Under the pieces are notes generated by a model. The model was not told the DNA's origin. It did not search any database and worked only from the letters and a program-made list of their open reading frames with translations. A program made the position numbers and the translations under genes. This document shows positions 24,103 to 33,590 of a stretch of DNA of 64,000 nt, in pieces (within the stretch, counting starts at the first letter, position 1; every line of letters begins with the position of its first letter). Origin of the DNA: Agathobaculum sp. NTUH-O15-33 (GTDB taxonomy: Bacteria > Bacillota > Clostridia > Oscillospirales > Butyricicoccaceae); the NCBI RefSeq assembly GCF_033193315.1, contig NZ_CP136187.1, positions 744,001-808,000 on the forward strand, read 5' to 3'.

Positions 24103-25109
24103 AAACCGTTTTGGTGGAAAACGCGGTCGGCACGGTGCTCGCGCACGACCTGACCCAAATCATCCCGGGCGAGTTCAAGGGGAGCCGCTTTCAAAAGGGC
24201 CATGTGGTAGAGGAATCGGATATCCCGGTGCTGCTCTCCATGGGCAAGAAGCACTTGTTCGTGCTCGAACTCGGCGCGGACGACGTGCACGAGGACGACG
24301 CGGCAAGGCGCATTGCGGCAGCCGCGGCCGGGCCTAATATCGACCTTCTGCCAAAGGGCGAGGGCAAGGTGGAGCTGCGCGCGGCGTGCGACGGGTTGCT
24401 GAAAATCGACGTGGACAAGCTGGAAGCCCTGATCGAGGACGACGAAGTGATGTTCGCGGCCATTCACGAAAACGTCATGGTGCGAAAGGGCGAGCAGCTC
24501 GCGGGCACGCGCGTGATTCCGCTGTTTGTCAAGGAAGCGGTCGTGCGGCGGGCGGAATCGGTCGGCCCGTTCGTCGAGGTAAAACCGCTGCGACCGCTCA
24601 AGGTCGGTCTGGTGACGACCGGCAGCGAGATTTACCACCACCTGATCGAGGACAAATTCGGCGACATTTTGCGCCGCAAATTCGAAGCCCTCGGCAGCAC
24701 GGTGTTTGAACAGCTGTTCGCGGACGATGACGATCAGATGATCGCGGACTGCATCGGCAGTTTGCAAGCGCGGGGCGCGGATTTAATCGCGGTAACGGGC
24801 GGCATGTCGGTCGACCCGGACGACCGCACGCCGGCGGGCATCCGCCGCGCGGGGGTGCAAATCGAGACCTACGGCGCGCCCATCCTGCCCGGCGCCATGT
24901 TCCTGCTCGGTTATCTGGGGGAAATTCCGGTGGTCGGTCTGCCGGGCTGCGTGATGTACCACAAGGTGAGCGTGTTCGATCTGATCGTGCCCCGTCTGCT
25001 CGCGGGCGAACGGGTAACGCGGAAAGCGGTAAAAAAACTGGGCCACGGCGGACTGTGCCGGAACTGCCAAACCTGCACGTATCCAAACTGCGGCTTTGGC
25101 AAGGGCTGA
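24099..25109 (+). CDS. MoeA/MogA-like molybdopterin-binding protein with Cys-rich tail
   Basis: This 336-residue protein carries a MoCF-biosynthesis (molybdopterin-binding) domain from about 175 to 310 (VGLVTTGSEIYHHL, VTGGMSVDPDDRTPAGI, LPGCVMYHKVS). The N-terminal part is not obviously a standard MoeA linker domain. The C terminus ends in LCRNCQTCTYPNCGFGKG, four cysteines that could hold zinc or an iron-sulfur cluster. It probably acts in metal insertion or cofactor hand-over to the hydroxylases. The start is ATG 24099 in an ATGA overlap; the longer frame from 24009 lies inside the previous gene. Confidence 0.82.
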   Translation: MKTVLVENAVGTVLAHDLTQIIPGEFKGSRFQKGHVVEESDIPVLLSMGKKHLFVLELGADDVHEDDAARRIAAAAAGPNIDLLPKGEGKVELRAACDGLLKIDVDKLEALIEDDEVMFAAIHENVMVRKGEQLAGTRVIPLFVKEAVVRRAESVGPFVEVKPLRPLKVGLVTTGSEIYHHLIEDKFGDILRRKFEALGSTVFEQLFADDDDQMIADCIGSLQARGADLIAVTGGMSVDPDDRTPAGIRRAGVQIETYGAPILPGAMFLLGYLGEIPVVGLPGCVMYHKVSVFDLIVPRLLAGERVTRKAVKKLGHGGLCRNCQTCTYPNCGFGKG

Positions 25110-25126
25110 GAAAAGGAGGAAACGCG

Positions 25127-26077
25127 ATGCTTGACCGGTTTGGGCGCGAGATCAATTATCTGCGTCTGTCGGTGACCGAGCGGTGCAATCTGCGCTGTAT
25201 CTATTGCCGCGAGGGGAACGATTGCTTCACGGCGGAAAACGAGCTGACGGCGGGGGAGCTTTCCCGCATCGTTTCGCAGATGGCGGCGCTTGGCGTGCAA
25301 AAGGTGCGCGTGACGGGCGGCGAGCCGTTGGTGCGGCAGGATCTGGAACAGATCATCGCGGATATCGCGCGGCATCCCACGGTGCGCGACCTGTGTATGA
25401 CCACGAACGCGCAGGGGCTGGAGGGCCGGATACGCGGCCTGCACCGCGCGGGGCTCATGCGCCTCAACATCAGTCTGGATTCACTGTGCAAGGAGCGGTA
25501 CAGCAAAATGACGCGCGGCGGCCATTTGAGCGATGTGCTGGGCGGCATCGACGCGGCGCTCGCGTGCGGCATGAACCTGATCAAGGTGAACACCGTGCTG
25601 GTGCGCGGCGAGAACGACGGCGAGATCGATGATTTCATTCGGCTGGCAAAGGAATACCCGATCGATGTGCGGTTCATCGAGCTGATGCCAATCGGCAGGT
25701 TGGGCGAGGACGGCACGCGCCGCATCCCGAACGCCGAGGTGCTGGCCGCGTATCCCGCGCTGAAAAGGCTCGCGCCGCGCTGCCCCTGTCAGCCGAGCGA
25801 GGACTACGCGGGCGAGGGCTTTCGCGGGCGCGTCGGGTTTATCAGCCCGGTGTCGCATAAATTTTGCGCGGTGTGCAACCGCGTCCGCCTGACGAGCGAC
25901 GGCCACCTGCGCATGTGTCTGGGCGACAACACCGAGACCGACCTGCGCCCGGCGCTGGATGGAACGGACCAAACACTGGGCGATACCATACGCGCGGCAA
26001 TATGGAACAAACCGCGCGGGCACCATTTTGAAACGCTGTTTCATTCGCAGCGGGCGATGAATCGGATAGGAGGATGA
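25127..26077 (+). CDS. moaA: GTP 3',8-cyclase MoaA
   Basis: This is the radical-SAM enzyme that starts molybdenum-cofactor synthesis from GTP, 316 residues long. The SAM cluster motif CNLRCIYC is at about residues 22-29 and a glycine-rich SAM loop, VTGGEPLVR, at about 62. The second [4Fe-4S] cluster that binds GTP uses FCAVCNRVRL plus a later Cys (about 245-265). ATG 25127 with AAAGGAGG is preferred to GTG 25055. The C-terminal GG pair, needed by MoaA for catalysis, is present as the final two residues (RIGG). Confidence 0.95.
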   Translation: MLDRFGREINYLRLSVTERCNLRCIYCREGNDCFTAENELTAGELSRIVSQMAALGVQKVRVTGGEPLVRQDLEQIIADIARHPTVRDLCMTTNAQGLEGRIRGLHRAGLMRLNISLDSLCKERYSKMTRGGHLSDVLGGIDAALACGMNLIKVNTVLVRGENDGEIDDFIRLAKEYPIDVRFIELMPIGRLGEDGTRRIPNAEVLAAYPALKRLAPRCPCQPSEDYAGEGFRGRVGFISPVSHKFCAVCNRVRLTSDGHLRMCLGDNTETDLRPALDGTDQTLGDTIRAAIWNKPRGHHFETLFHSQRAMNRIGG

Positions 26078-26082
26078 GCGCT

Positions 26083-26535
26083 ATGGCAACCGTTACGGCG
26101 GTCAATATCAGCAAGCAGAAGGGCACGGTCAAGCACCCGGTGGCAGAAGGGCTGTTGAAGATCGATCACGGTATTGTGGGCGATTCGCACGCGGGCAACT
26201 GGCACCGGCAGATCAGCCTGCTCGCGCAGGAGAGCATCGATAAAATGACGGCGCTCGGCGTACCGGGGCTGACGCCGGGCAAATTCGCGGAAAACCTGAC
26301 CACGGAGGGGATCGTGCTGCATACGCTGCCGGTCGGCACGCTGCTGCTGATCGGGCCTTGCCTGACCGAGGTGACGCAGATCGGCAAGCAGTGCCATCAG
26401 CACTGCGAGATCTACCAAAAAATCGGCCGGTGCATCATGCCGACCGAAGGCATCTTCGTCAAGGTGCTTTCCGAAGGCGCGGTGCGCGCGGGGGATTCCA
26501 TTCGCGTGGTCACGCGCGAGGAGGCGGGCTTATGA
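26083..26535 (+). CDS. MOSC-domain protein
   Basis: This 150-residue stand-alone MOSC domain is related to the C-terminal domain of molybdenum-cofactor sulfurases. It includes GIVGDSHAGNWHRQISLL and the ENLTTEGI segment, and the conserved Cys in GKQCHQHCEI is a candidate sulfur or molybdenum ligand. In anaerobes such proteins accompany molybdenum hydroxylases and the radical-SAM MoaA. The start at 26083 is chosen because AGGAGG directly abuts the first ATG (26074) but is correctly spaced for the second. It overlaps the next gene by 4 bp. Confidence 0.88.
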   Translation: MATVTAVNISKQKGTVKHPVAEGLLKIDHGIVGDSHAGNWHRQISLLAQESIDKMTALGVPGLTPGKFAENLTTEGIVLHTLPVGTLLLIGPCLTEVTQIGKQCHQHCEIYQKIGRCIMPTEGIFVKVLSEGAVRAGDSIRVVTREEAGL

Positions 26536-27026
26536 AAATACGAACCGCTGTGCTGACGGTCAGCGACAAGGGTAGTCAGGGCCTGCGCGAGGACAAAAGC
26601 GGTCCGGCGATCGTGGAGACGCTGGGCGAGCTGGCCGAGATCGTTTGGACCGGCGTCGTGCCCGATGAACGGGAGCGGATCGCGCAAACGCTGCGAGAGC
26701 TCGCGGACGCGGGCGGCGCGGATTTGATCCTGACCACCGGCGGCACCGGCCTTGCCCCGCGCGACGTCACGCCCGAAGCGACCTGCGACGCGGGTCAGCG
26801 CATGGTGCCCGGCATCGCGGAAGCGATGCGCGCCGAAAGCCTGCGCATCACGCCGCGCGGCATGCTTTCTCGCGGGGTCGCGGTCACGCGCGGGCGCACG
26901 CTGATCGTCAACCTGCCGGGCAGCCCCAAGGCGGCGCGTGAATGCCTTGCGGTGCTGCTGCCCGCGCTGCCGCACGGTATCGAGATTTTGTGCGGCAAGG
27001 CCGGCGAGTGCGGCGCGCCGGCGTAA
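26532..27026 (+). CDS. mog: Molybdopterin adenylyltransferase, MogA/MoaB family
   Basis: This 164-residue MoaB/Mog-fold protein adenylylates molybdopterin before molybdenum insertion. Motifs are LTVSDKGSQGLREDKSGP at the N terminus, the LTTGGTGLAPRDVTPEAT loop (about 73-90) and LPGSPKAARECL (about 131-142). Its length fits the family. It starts within the stop region of the MOSC gene (ATGA), so the two are coupled. An in-frame extension upstream to 26358 lies inside the MOSC gene and is not used. Confidence 0.92.
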   Translation: MKIRTAVLTVSDKGSQGLREDKSGPAIVETLGELAEIVWTGVVPDERERIAQTLRELADAGGADLILTTGGTGLAPRDVTPEATCDAGQRMVPGIAEAMRAESLRITPRGMLSRGVAVTRGRTLIVNLPGSPKAARECLAVLLPALPHGIEILCGKAGECGAPA

Positions 27027-27039
27027 AGGGGGCGGGCAT

Positions 27040-27492
27040 ATGGAACACGGCGGCTTGCGGTATTCCTTAAAGATCCGGCTGCGGGCAAGCGAAACCTTTT
27101 TCGGCCCGGGTCTGGCCGAGCTGCTGCTCCTCGTTGGCGAGAGCCACTCGCTGAACGTGGCCGCGCACACGATGGGCATGGCGTACAGCAAGGCGTGGCG
27201 CATCGTCAAGGCCGCCGAGGCCGAGCTGCGGTATCCGTTGCTCGAACGCAAGGTGGGCGGCGTGGACGGCGGCGGCAGCGAGGTAACGCCGCGCGGGCGC
27301 GATTTGATCGCGCGGTATCAGGCGTTTGCAGCGGCGCTGGCAGAAGAGGCGGATCGGCTGTTCGACCGGTATTTCAGCGGCCTTGATCAAACAACAGAGG
27401 GGGAGACAGATGGAAACAGGAGCGAAACGGCTACCCAAACGGCGGCTGCTGCATCAGGAGGTCAGCCAGTACATCCGGCAGGCGATCCTTAG
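27040..27492 (+). CDS. ModE-like LysR-type winged-helix protein
   Basis: The protein has 150 residues. The first ~110 resemble the N-terminal DNA-binding domain of ModE, with SLNVAAHTMGMAYSKAWRIV as helix-turn-helix and LLERKVGGVDGGGSEVTPRG as wing. There is no molybdate-binding (MOP) domain, as in the short ModE-like proteins common in Clostridia. The last ~28 residues are low-complexity (ATQTAAAASGG) and are translated from DNA that also encodes the start of the next gene in another frame (27410-27492). It probably regulates molybdenum-related genes. It follows mog by 13 bp. Confidence 0.82.
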   Translation: MEHGGLRYSLKIRLRASETFFGPGLAELLLLVGESHSLNVAAHTMGMAYSKAWRIVKAAEAELRYPLLERKVGGVDGGGSEVTPRGRDLIARYQAFAAALAEEADRLFDRYFSGLDQTTEGETDGNRSETATQTAAAASGGQPVHPAGDP

Positions 27493-28072
27493 AGGCGAGC
27501 TGAAGCCGGGCGACCGCATCGTAGAAACCAAAATGGCGCAGCTGCTTGGCGTTTCACAGGCCCCCGTGCGGGAGGCGATACGGGAGCTGGAATTCAGCGG
27601 ATTGGTGGAGCAAAAGCCTTATTTTGGAACCTATGTCAAGCAGATCACCATGCAGGATATGGAGAACTTTTACCGCGTGCGCGGCGCGCTGGAAAAGCTG
27701 GGCGCGCATCAGGCCTGCGAAAACATGACCGACGAGCAGCTTGCCGGCATCCAGCGCGCGATGACGGAAATGGAGCGCGCGGGCGCAAAGCAGGATAACG
27801 ACCGCTATGTGCAAATGGACGCGCTGTTTCACGATCATATCATTGCCGCTTCGGGCAACAGCCTGCTGTGCAAACTGTGGGAGCAATGCAATATCAAATC
27901 CTGGCTGTTCGTCGGCACGGCGCTGACACAGCGGAATTTAAGCTATTTGGCGGCCCGGCATCGAAAGATTTTTGAACGCTTGCAGGCGCGCGACGCAAGC
28001 GGGCTGGAAGCGGCGGTGCAGGATCACTTGGAGCAGCTATTATCGATGATGCTGGAAAACGGGCAAAGCTGA
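27410..28072 (+). CDS. GntR-family regulator, FCD subfamily
   Basis: This 220-residue protein has a winged helix (residues 15-80: GELKPGDRIVETKMAQLLGV, then SQAPVREAIRELE) and an FCD effector domain (about 90-215). It is a paralogue of the GntR at 5905 by shared segments. The start ATG 27410 has GAGGGGGAG upstream; the longer frame from 27326 lies inside the ModE-like gene. It overlaps that gene by 83 bp and precedes the 3-hydroxyacyl-CoA-dehydrogenase-like gene by 16 bp. Either this or the 5905 protein could bind the ATAATCGATTAT operators at 5252 and 12208. Confidence 0.9.
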   Translation: METGAKRLPKRRLLHQEVSQYIRQAILRGELKPGDRIVETKMAQLLGVSQAPVREAIRELEFSGLVEQKPYFGTYVKQITMQDMENFYRVRGALEKLGAHQACENMTDEQLAGIQRAMTEMERAGAKQDNDRYVQMDALFHDHIIAASGNSLLCKLWEQCNIKSWLFVGTALTQRNLSYLAARHRKIFERLQARDASGLEAAVQDHLEQLLSMMLENGQS

Positions 28073-28088
28073 AAGGGGAAACGAACAT

Positions 28089-29039
28089 ATGTTAAATACA
28101 AAACCGCAAAAGATCGCTGTGATTGGCACAGGTATGATGGGCATGAGCCTTGCCGCGCTTTTCACAGGAAACGGATACGATACCACGGTGCTTGCCACCA
28201 AGGCCGCCTCCGCCGAACGCGGCAGGCGCAGCTATGATGAAATGTACGCCGTGCTGGAAGGGCGGGGGCTGGTAAGCCGGGCGCAGGCCGCGGCCTGCGC
28301 CGGCAATCTGCATTTTACCCTGTCCTATGCCGACCTACAGGATGTGGACGCTGTTTTTGAATGCGCGGTAGAGGACAAGGCGGTAAAATTTGCGATCTAT
28401 CAGCAGATCGAGGCGCACTGCAAACGCTTTCGCTTCGTCGCCTCCACCACCTCCGCCATGGCGCCTGAAACGCTGTGCGAGGGGTTGCAAAGCTGCCCGG
28501 GCAAGCTGGTCGTCGCTCACCCGTTTAATCCGCCGCATTTGGTGCCTTTTGTCGAGCTGGTGAAATGCGCGTGCACCGAGGAGGCCGCTGCAAGCGCCGC
28601 GTATGAAATACTGGAAAGCTGCGGCCGCAAGGTATGTGTGATGAAAAAGAGCGCGCCCGGCTTTATCGCCAACCGCTTACAGCACGCGCTGCTGCGCGAG
28701 GCGATCTACATGGTCGAACAGGGGCTTGCCGATCCGCGCGATATTGATAAGGCGCTGATGTACAGCTTCATGCCGCGCTATACCTCGGTCGGCCTGTTCG
28801 AGCATCAGGACGCTGCGGGGCTGGATATGGTGCAAAGCATCGAAGACCATCTGCTGCGCGATCTGAGCGACGCCAAGGAAACGCCCGCTTTCGTGCGCGA
28901 GCGCGTGGCGCGCGGCGACCTTGGACAAAAGTCCGGCAGGGGCACCTACGACTGGACCGACGCTTCGAGAGCCGATTTTAAAGCGCGCGCCGCCGCGCCG
29001 TACTGGCAGTATTTCAACTGGGATCTGCCGCAAGTATAA
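28089..29039 (+). CDS. 3-hydroxyacyl-CoA dehydrogenase-family protein
   Basis: This 316-residue NAD-dependent dehydrogenase has an N-terminal Rossmann fold (IAVIGTGMMGMSLAALF, residues 9-25), the catalytic-region HPFNPPH (about 144-150) and a C-terminal helical domain (about 190-300). It resembles short HCDH-family members such as L-gulonate or carnitine dehydrogenases as much as FadB-type enzymes, so the substrate may be a 3-hydroxy acid rather than an acyl-CoA. It is the last gene before a terminator and probably belongs to the catabolic side of the molybdenum operon. Confidence 0.8.
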   Translation: MLNTKPQKIAVIGTGMMGMSLAALFTGNGYDTTVLATKAASAERGRRSYDEMYAVLEGRGLVSRAQAAACAGNLHFTLSYADLQDVDAVFECAVEDKAVKFAIYQQIEAHCKRFRFVASTTSAMAPETLCEGLQSCPGKLVVAHPFNPPHLVPFVELVKCACTEEAAASAAYEILESCGRKVCVMKKSAPGFIANRLQHALLREAIYMVEQGLADPRDIDKALMYSFMPRYTSVGLFEHQDAAGLDMVQSIEDHLLRDLSDAKETPAFVRERVARGDLGQKSGRGTYDWTDASRADFKARAAAPYWQYFNWDLPQV

Positions 29040-29046
29040 TAAGCCG

Positions 29047-29073
29047 AAAATGGGCTTTGAAAAGCCCATTTTT
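29047..29073 (+). terminator. Terminator after the 3-hydroxyacyl-CoA dehydrogenase-like gene
   Basis: AAAATGGGCTTT (29047-29058) pairs with AAAGCCCATTTT (29061-29072) and a T-run follows. It separates the maturation operon from modABC. Confidence 0.88.
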
Positions 29074-29124
29074 GAGGCGTGCGTTATCCTTGATCGGCTA
29101 CAACGATTGTGAGGAGAAAACAAC

Positions 29125-29973
29125 ATGAACGATAAAGGGAAACGAATGCTTTGCGTCATGGCCGCCGCCGGGCTGCTCGCGGGCGGACTTGCAGGCTGTG
29201 GTAACGGCGGACCGGCTGAAACGAAAAAGGAAGCGCCCCACGCAAATGAAACGGTGGAGCTGACCGTATTCGCCGCCGCTTCCATGATGGAAACGCTGAC
29301 CGAGCTGGCGGAAAGCTACAAGGCCGTCGCGCCCAACGTGAAGCTGACGTTCAATTTCGATTCGTCCGGCACGCTGAAAACCCAGATCGAGGAGGGGGCC
29401 GACTGCGACCTGTTCATCTCGGCGGCGCAAAAGCAGATGAACCAGCTCGACGTATCCAAGGACGCGGCGGGCAATCCGGGCGGCCTTGGTTTGATCGACG
29501 CCGCGACGCGCGTCGATCTGCTGGAAAACAAGGTCGCGCTGGTCGTGCCCGAAGGCAACCCGGCGGGCATCCGGTCGTTTGATGATATCGGCACCAAATG
29601 CGATTTGATTGCGCTTGGCAATGACGACGTGCCGGTCGGCCAGTATTCGGAAGAAATTCTGACCGGACTCGGTCTGCTGGACGCACTGGAAAGCGCATAC
29701 AAGATCACCTATGGCTCCAACGTGAAGGAGGTCGCCACGCAGGTGGCCGAGGGCTCGGTCGATTGCGGCATCATCTACGCGACCGACGCCTTTGCAGCGG
29801 GGTTGACTATTGTCGATCAGGCTGCAAAGGATCTGTGCAAGCAGGTTGTTTACCCCGCGGCAGTGCTCAAAGCCGCGCCGCACCCGGATGAGGCGCGGGC
29901 ATTTTTAGATTACTTGCAGTCCGATGCCGCGATAAAAGTCTTTGAAGCGGTCGGCTTTGCCAAAGCAGGCTAA
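29125..29973 (+). CDS. modA: Molybdate ABC transporter substrate-binding lipoprotein ModA
   Basis: This 282-residue secreted lipoprotein (lipobox LAGC, Cys25) has a type-2 periplasmic-binding fold. Residues expected for oxyanion binding are visible in VFAAASMMETL (about 48-58) and FDSSGTLKTQI (about 79-89), and the VDCGIIYATDAF motif near residue 210 is typical of ModA. It captures molybdate or tungstate for ModBC, supplying metal for the hydroxylases upstream. GAGGAG precedes the start. Confidence 0.93.
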   Translation: MNDKGKRMLCVMAAAGLLAGGLAGCGNGGPAETKKEAPHANETVELTVFAAASMMETLTELAESYKAVAPNVKLTFNFDSSGTLKTQIEEGADCDLFISAAQKQMNQLDVSKDAAGNPGGLGLIDAATRVDLLENKVALVVPEGNPAGIRSFDDIGTKCDLIALGNDDVPVGQYSEEILTGLGLLDALESAYKITYGSNVKEVATQVAEGSVDCGIIYATDAFAAGLTIVDQAAKDLCKQVVYPAAVLKAAPHPDEARAFLDYLQSDAAIKVFEAVGFAKAG

Positions 29974-29996
29974 ATAGAAAAGGAGGGACACGCGCC

Positions 29997-30679
29997 GTGG
30001 ATTGGTATCCGCTTTTTAATTCGCTTCGCATTGCGCTGATCGCGACCGTGCTCGTGTTTTTTACGGGCATTTTTGCGGCGTGGTATATCGCAAAGCTGCC
30101 GCGGCTGGTCAAGGGCGCTCTCGATGTGGTGCTGACGCTGCCGCTCGTGCTGCCGCCTACCGTGGTCGGTTATTTCCTGCTGTGCCTGTTCGGCGCGAAG
30201 CGGCCCGTCGGCCTGTGGCTGATGGATACGTTCGGCGTCAAGGTGCCGATGACGTGGTACAGCGGAATCTTCGCGGCGGCGGTCGTCGCGTTCCCGCTCA
30301 TGTACCGCACGGCGCGCGGCGCGTTTGAAGGCTTCGACGACACGCTTCGCTACGCGGCGCAGACACTGGGCCTTTCCGGCAGCTACATTTTTTGGCGCGT
30401 GACCATGCCTGCGTGCCGTCAGGGCATTTTGGCGGGCGCGGTGCTTTCGTTTGCGCGGGCGCTGGGCGAATACGGCGCGACCAGCATGATCGCGGGCTAC
30501 ACCCAGGCAAGACCGCGACCATTTCCACCACGGTCTATCAGCTTTGGCGCACGGATCAGGAAGCGTTGGCATTTCGGTGGGTGCTGGTCAATTTAGCGAT
30601 CTCGGCCGTCGTTTTGTTGACGGTAAACCTGCTGGAACGGCGGGAAAACCCAAAACGGCGGGTGGGAACAGAGGGGTGA
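29997..30679 (+). pseudogene. modB: Molybdate ABC transporter permease ModB, frameshifted
   Basis: The frame starting at GTG 29997 (AAGGAGGG upstream) gives a normal ModB from its N terminus through GALVLSFARALGEYGATSMI-like signature residues (seen here as AVLSFARALGEYGATSMIAG). It then loses homology at about 30503, continuing in a spurious Arg/Pro-rich tail to 30596. The expected C terminus (TATISTTVYQLW ... LLTVNLLERRE) continues in another frame up to 30679. The break falls at ACACCCAGGCAAG, where one base is missing. Without the shift the protein would have about 227 residues, the usual length. modA and modC are intact, so this is either a sequencing error or a recent mutation. Confidence 0.85.
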
Positions 30680-30685
30680 AAAGCA

Positions 30686-31726
30686 ATGCTCATGGTGGAT
30701 ATTCAGAAAGCCTTTGGCTCGTTCCGGCTGGACGTGTCGTTCACGGCGGAAAAGGAAACGATCGGCCTGCTGGGCGCTTCGGGCTGCGGCAAAAGTATGA
30801 CGCTGCGGTGCATCGCGGGCATCGTCAAGCCGGACAGCGGCAAGATCGTGCTGGACGGGCAAACGCTGTTTGATTCCGAGCGGGGCATCGATCTGCCGCC
30901 GCAGAAGCGGCGCGTCGGCCTGCTGTTCCAGAATTACGCGCTGTTCCCCAATATGACGGTGGAGCAAAACATCCTGACAGGGCTGCGGCGGAGCGGTCTG
31001 GCGCAGCACGCAAAGCGCGTTCGCGTCGCGGAGACAGTGGAACGGTTACAGCTCGGCGGCTTGGAGCGCCGCCGCCCGCACCAGCTTTCGGGCGGGCAGC
31101 AGCAGCGCGCCGCGCTGGCGCGCATTCTGGTATCCGAGCCGCGTATCCTGATGCTGGACGAGCCGTTTTCCGCCTTGGATAGCTTTCTCCGCTGGCAAAC
31201 CGAGCGCGAGGTCCTGCGTGTGCTCGAACAGTTTAACGGCCCGGCGCTGTTCGTTTCCCACAACCGCGATGAGATCTACCGGCTTTGCGATAAGGTAGCG
31301 GTGTACGATCGCGGCCGCATCGATGCGTACTGTGAAAAGTGGGCGCTGTTTCAAAGCCCGCATACGCGCGCGGCGGCGCTTTTGACCGGCTGCAAAAATA
31401 TTGCGGACGCATACCCGTCCGGTGAGAACGCGGTGACGGTACCCGCGTGGAATTTGACCCTGCGGGCGGCGGCGCCCATGGCGGGCGATGTTTCCGCGGT
31501 GGGAATCCGCGCCCACTTCTTTCGGCCCGGCGGGACGGAAAACGCGTTTGCCTGCCGCGTGGAGCAGGTGATCGAAAGCCCGTTTGAGGTGCGCGTGCTG
31601 GTCAGGCCAAAAGGCGCTTCGCAGTCCCTCTGCTGGATTCTGAACAAAGCGGAATACGCCGCGCTGCCAAACCGGGAAAGCCTTACGCTGTCCGTTTCAC
31701 CAAGCGACATTTTGCCACTGCGATAA
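30686..31726 (+). CDS. modC: Molybdate ABC transporter ATP-binding protein ModC
   Basis: This 346-residue ABC ATPase has Walker A GASGCGKS (about 30-37), Q-loop LLFQNYALFPNMTV, signature LSGGQQQRAAL (about 132) and Walker B ILMLDEPFSAL (about 152). The C-terminal ~110 residues form a regulatory, TOBE-like domain as in ModC proteins. It starts 7 bp after modB and ends in a terminator hairpin. It energises the molybdate importer. Confidence 0.92.
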   Translation: MLMVDIQKAFGSFRLDVSFTAEKETIGLLGASGCGKSMTLRCIAGIVKPDSGKIVLDGQTLFDSERGIDLPPQKRRVGLLFQNYALFPNMTVEQNILTGLRRSGLAQHAKRVRVAETVERLQLGGLERRRPHQLSGGQQQRAALARILVSEPRILMLDEPFSALDSFLRWQTEREVLRVLEQFNGPALFVSHNRDEIYRLCDKVAVYDRGRIDAYCEKWALFQSPHTRAAALLTGCKNIADAYPSGENAVTVPAWNLTLRAAAPMAGDVSAVGIRAHFFRPGGTENAFACRVEQVIESPFEVRVLVRPKGASQSLCWILNKAEYAALPNRESLTLSVSPSDILPLR

Positions 31727-31760
31727 AAAGGCCCCTCGCGCCGCAGCGCGAGGGGCCTTT
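31727..31760. terminator. Terminator hairpin, left copy (after modC)
   Basis: AAAGGCCCCTCGCGC (31727-31741) pairs with GCGCGAGGGGCCTTT (31746-31760) around CGCA. The same 34-bp hairpin with one base change recurs at 31974-32007, so the two flank the 213-bp repeat as direct repeats. Confidence 0.92.
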
Positions 31761-31973
31761 CAGCGTGTCAAAGAACCTTTCGCGCCGCAGCGCGCATTAA
31801 ATAGGATTTGCCGCTTGCGGCAAAATTCATAAAAAGCCGCGACATGTGCGTGGTTTTTTATACAAACCGACTTCAAGTGTGCCTGTAAGGCGCGCGCAGA
31901 AGCCGGAATACTCGATCGAAATGGGGCTTTGTTTCGATCGACAGGATGTCAAAACTTGTTTTTTGACATCCTG
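31761..31973 (+). repeat. 213-bp structured repeat, copy A
   Basis: This noncoding element begins CAGCGTGTCAAA and ends TTTGACATCCTG, 12-bp terminal inverted repeats matching at 10 of 12 positions. It contains successive hairpins: GCGC/GCGC at about 31782, GCCGC/GCGGC at about 31810, an A-rich/T-rich stem around ACATGT (about 31831-31859), TCGATCGAAA/TTTCGATCGA (about 31912-31941) and a terminal one from 31942. It is the inverse-orientation partner of 33952-34164; the stretch from about 31859 to 31944 is identical in both. No coding potential was recognised. Confidence 0.88.
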
Positions 31974-32007
31974 AAAGGCCCCTCGCGCCGCGGCGCGAGG
32001 GGCCTTT
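31974..32007. terminator. Terminator hairpin, right copy (gdhA side)
   Basis: This 34-bp hairpin differs from 31727-31760 only in the loop (CGCG instead of CGCA). On the minus strand it terminates gdhA, whose stop codon is 13 bp away. Confidence 0.92.
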
Positions 32008-32019
32008 CTGAATGAAAAT

Positions 32020-33453
<1,434 letters not shown>

Positions 33454-33458
33454 TTACT

Positions 33459-33487
33459 ATTATAGAACATTTTGTTCAGGTATGCAA
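33459..33487 (-). promoter_or_regulatory. gdhA promoter with palindrome in spacer
   Basis: On the minus strand TTGCAT (33482-33487), a 17-bp spacer and TATAAT (33459-33464) form the promoter. The spacer contains the inverted repeat GAACA-AAA-TGTTC (33465-33477), a candidate regulator site. The leader to the start codon is about 90 nt. Confidence 0.82.
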
Positions 33488-33533
33488 CAATTTAACACGT
33501 AAAAATAGACATTTTTTTCATGCTGAAAGGGCG

Positions 33534-33562
33534 TGGAAATCGGCATATTGCCATGATATAAT
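33534..33562 (+). promoter_or_regulatory. Promoter of the MGMT-like gene
   Basis: TGGAAA (33534-33539), 17 bp and TATAAT (33557-33562), preceded by an extended -10 TGA. It is divergent from the gdhA promoter 47 bp away. Confidence 0.75.
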
Positions 33563-33590
33563 AGAAATAACGCAGAAGGGCGGCGAAGGA

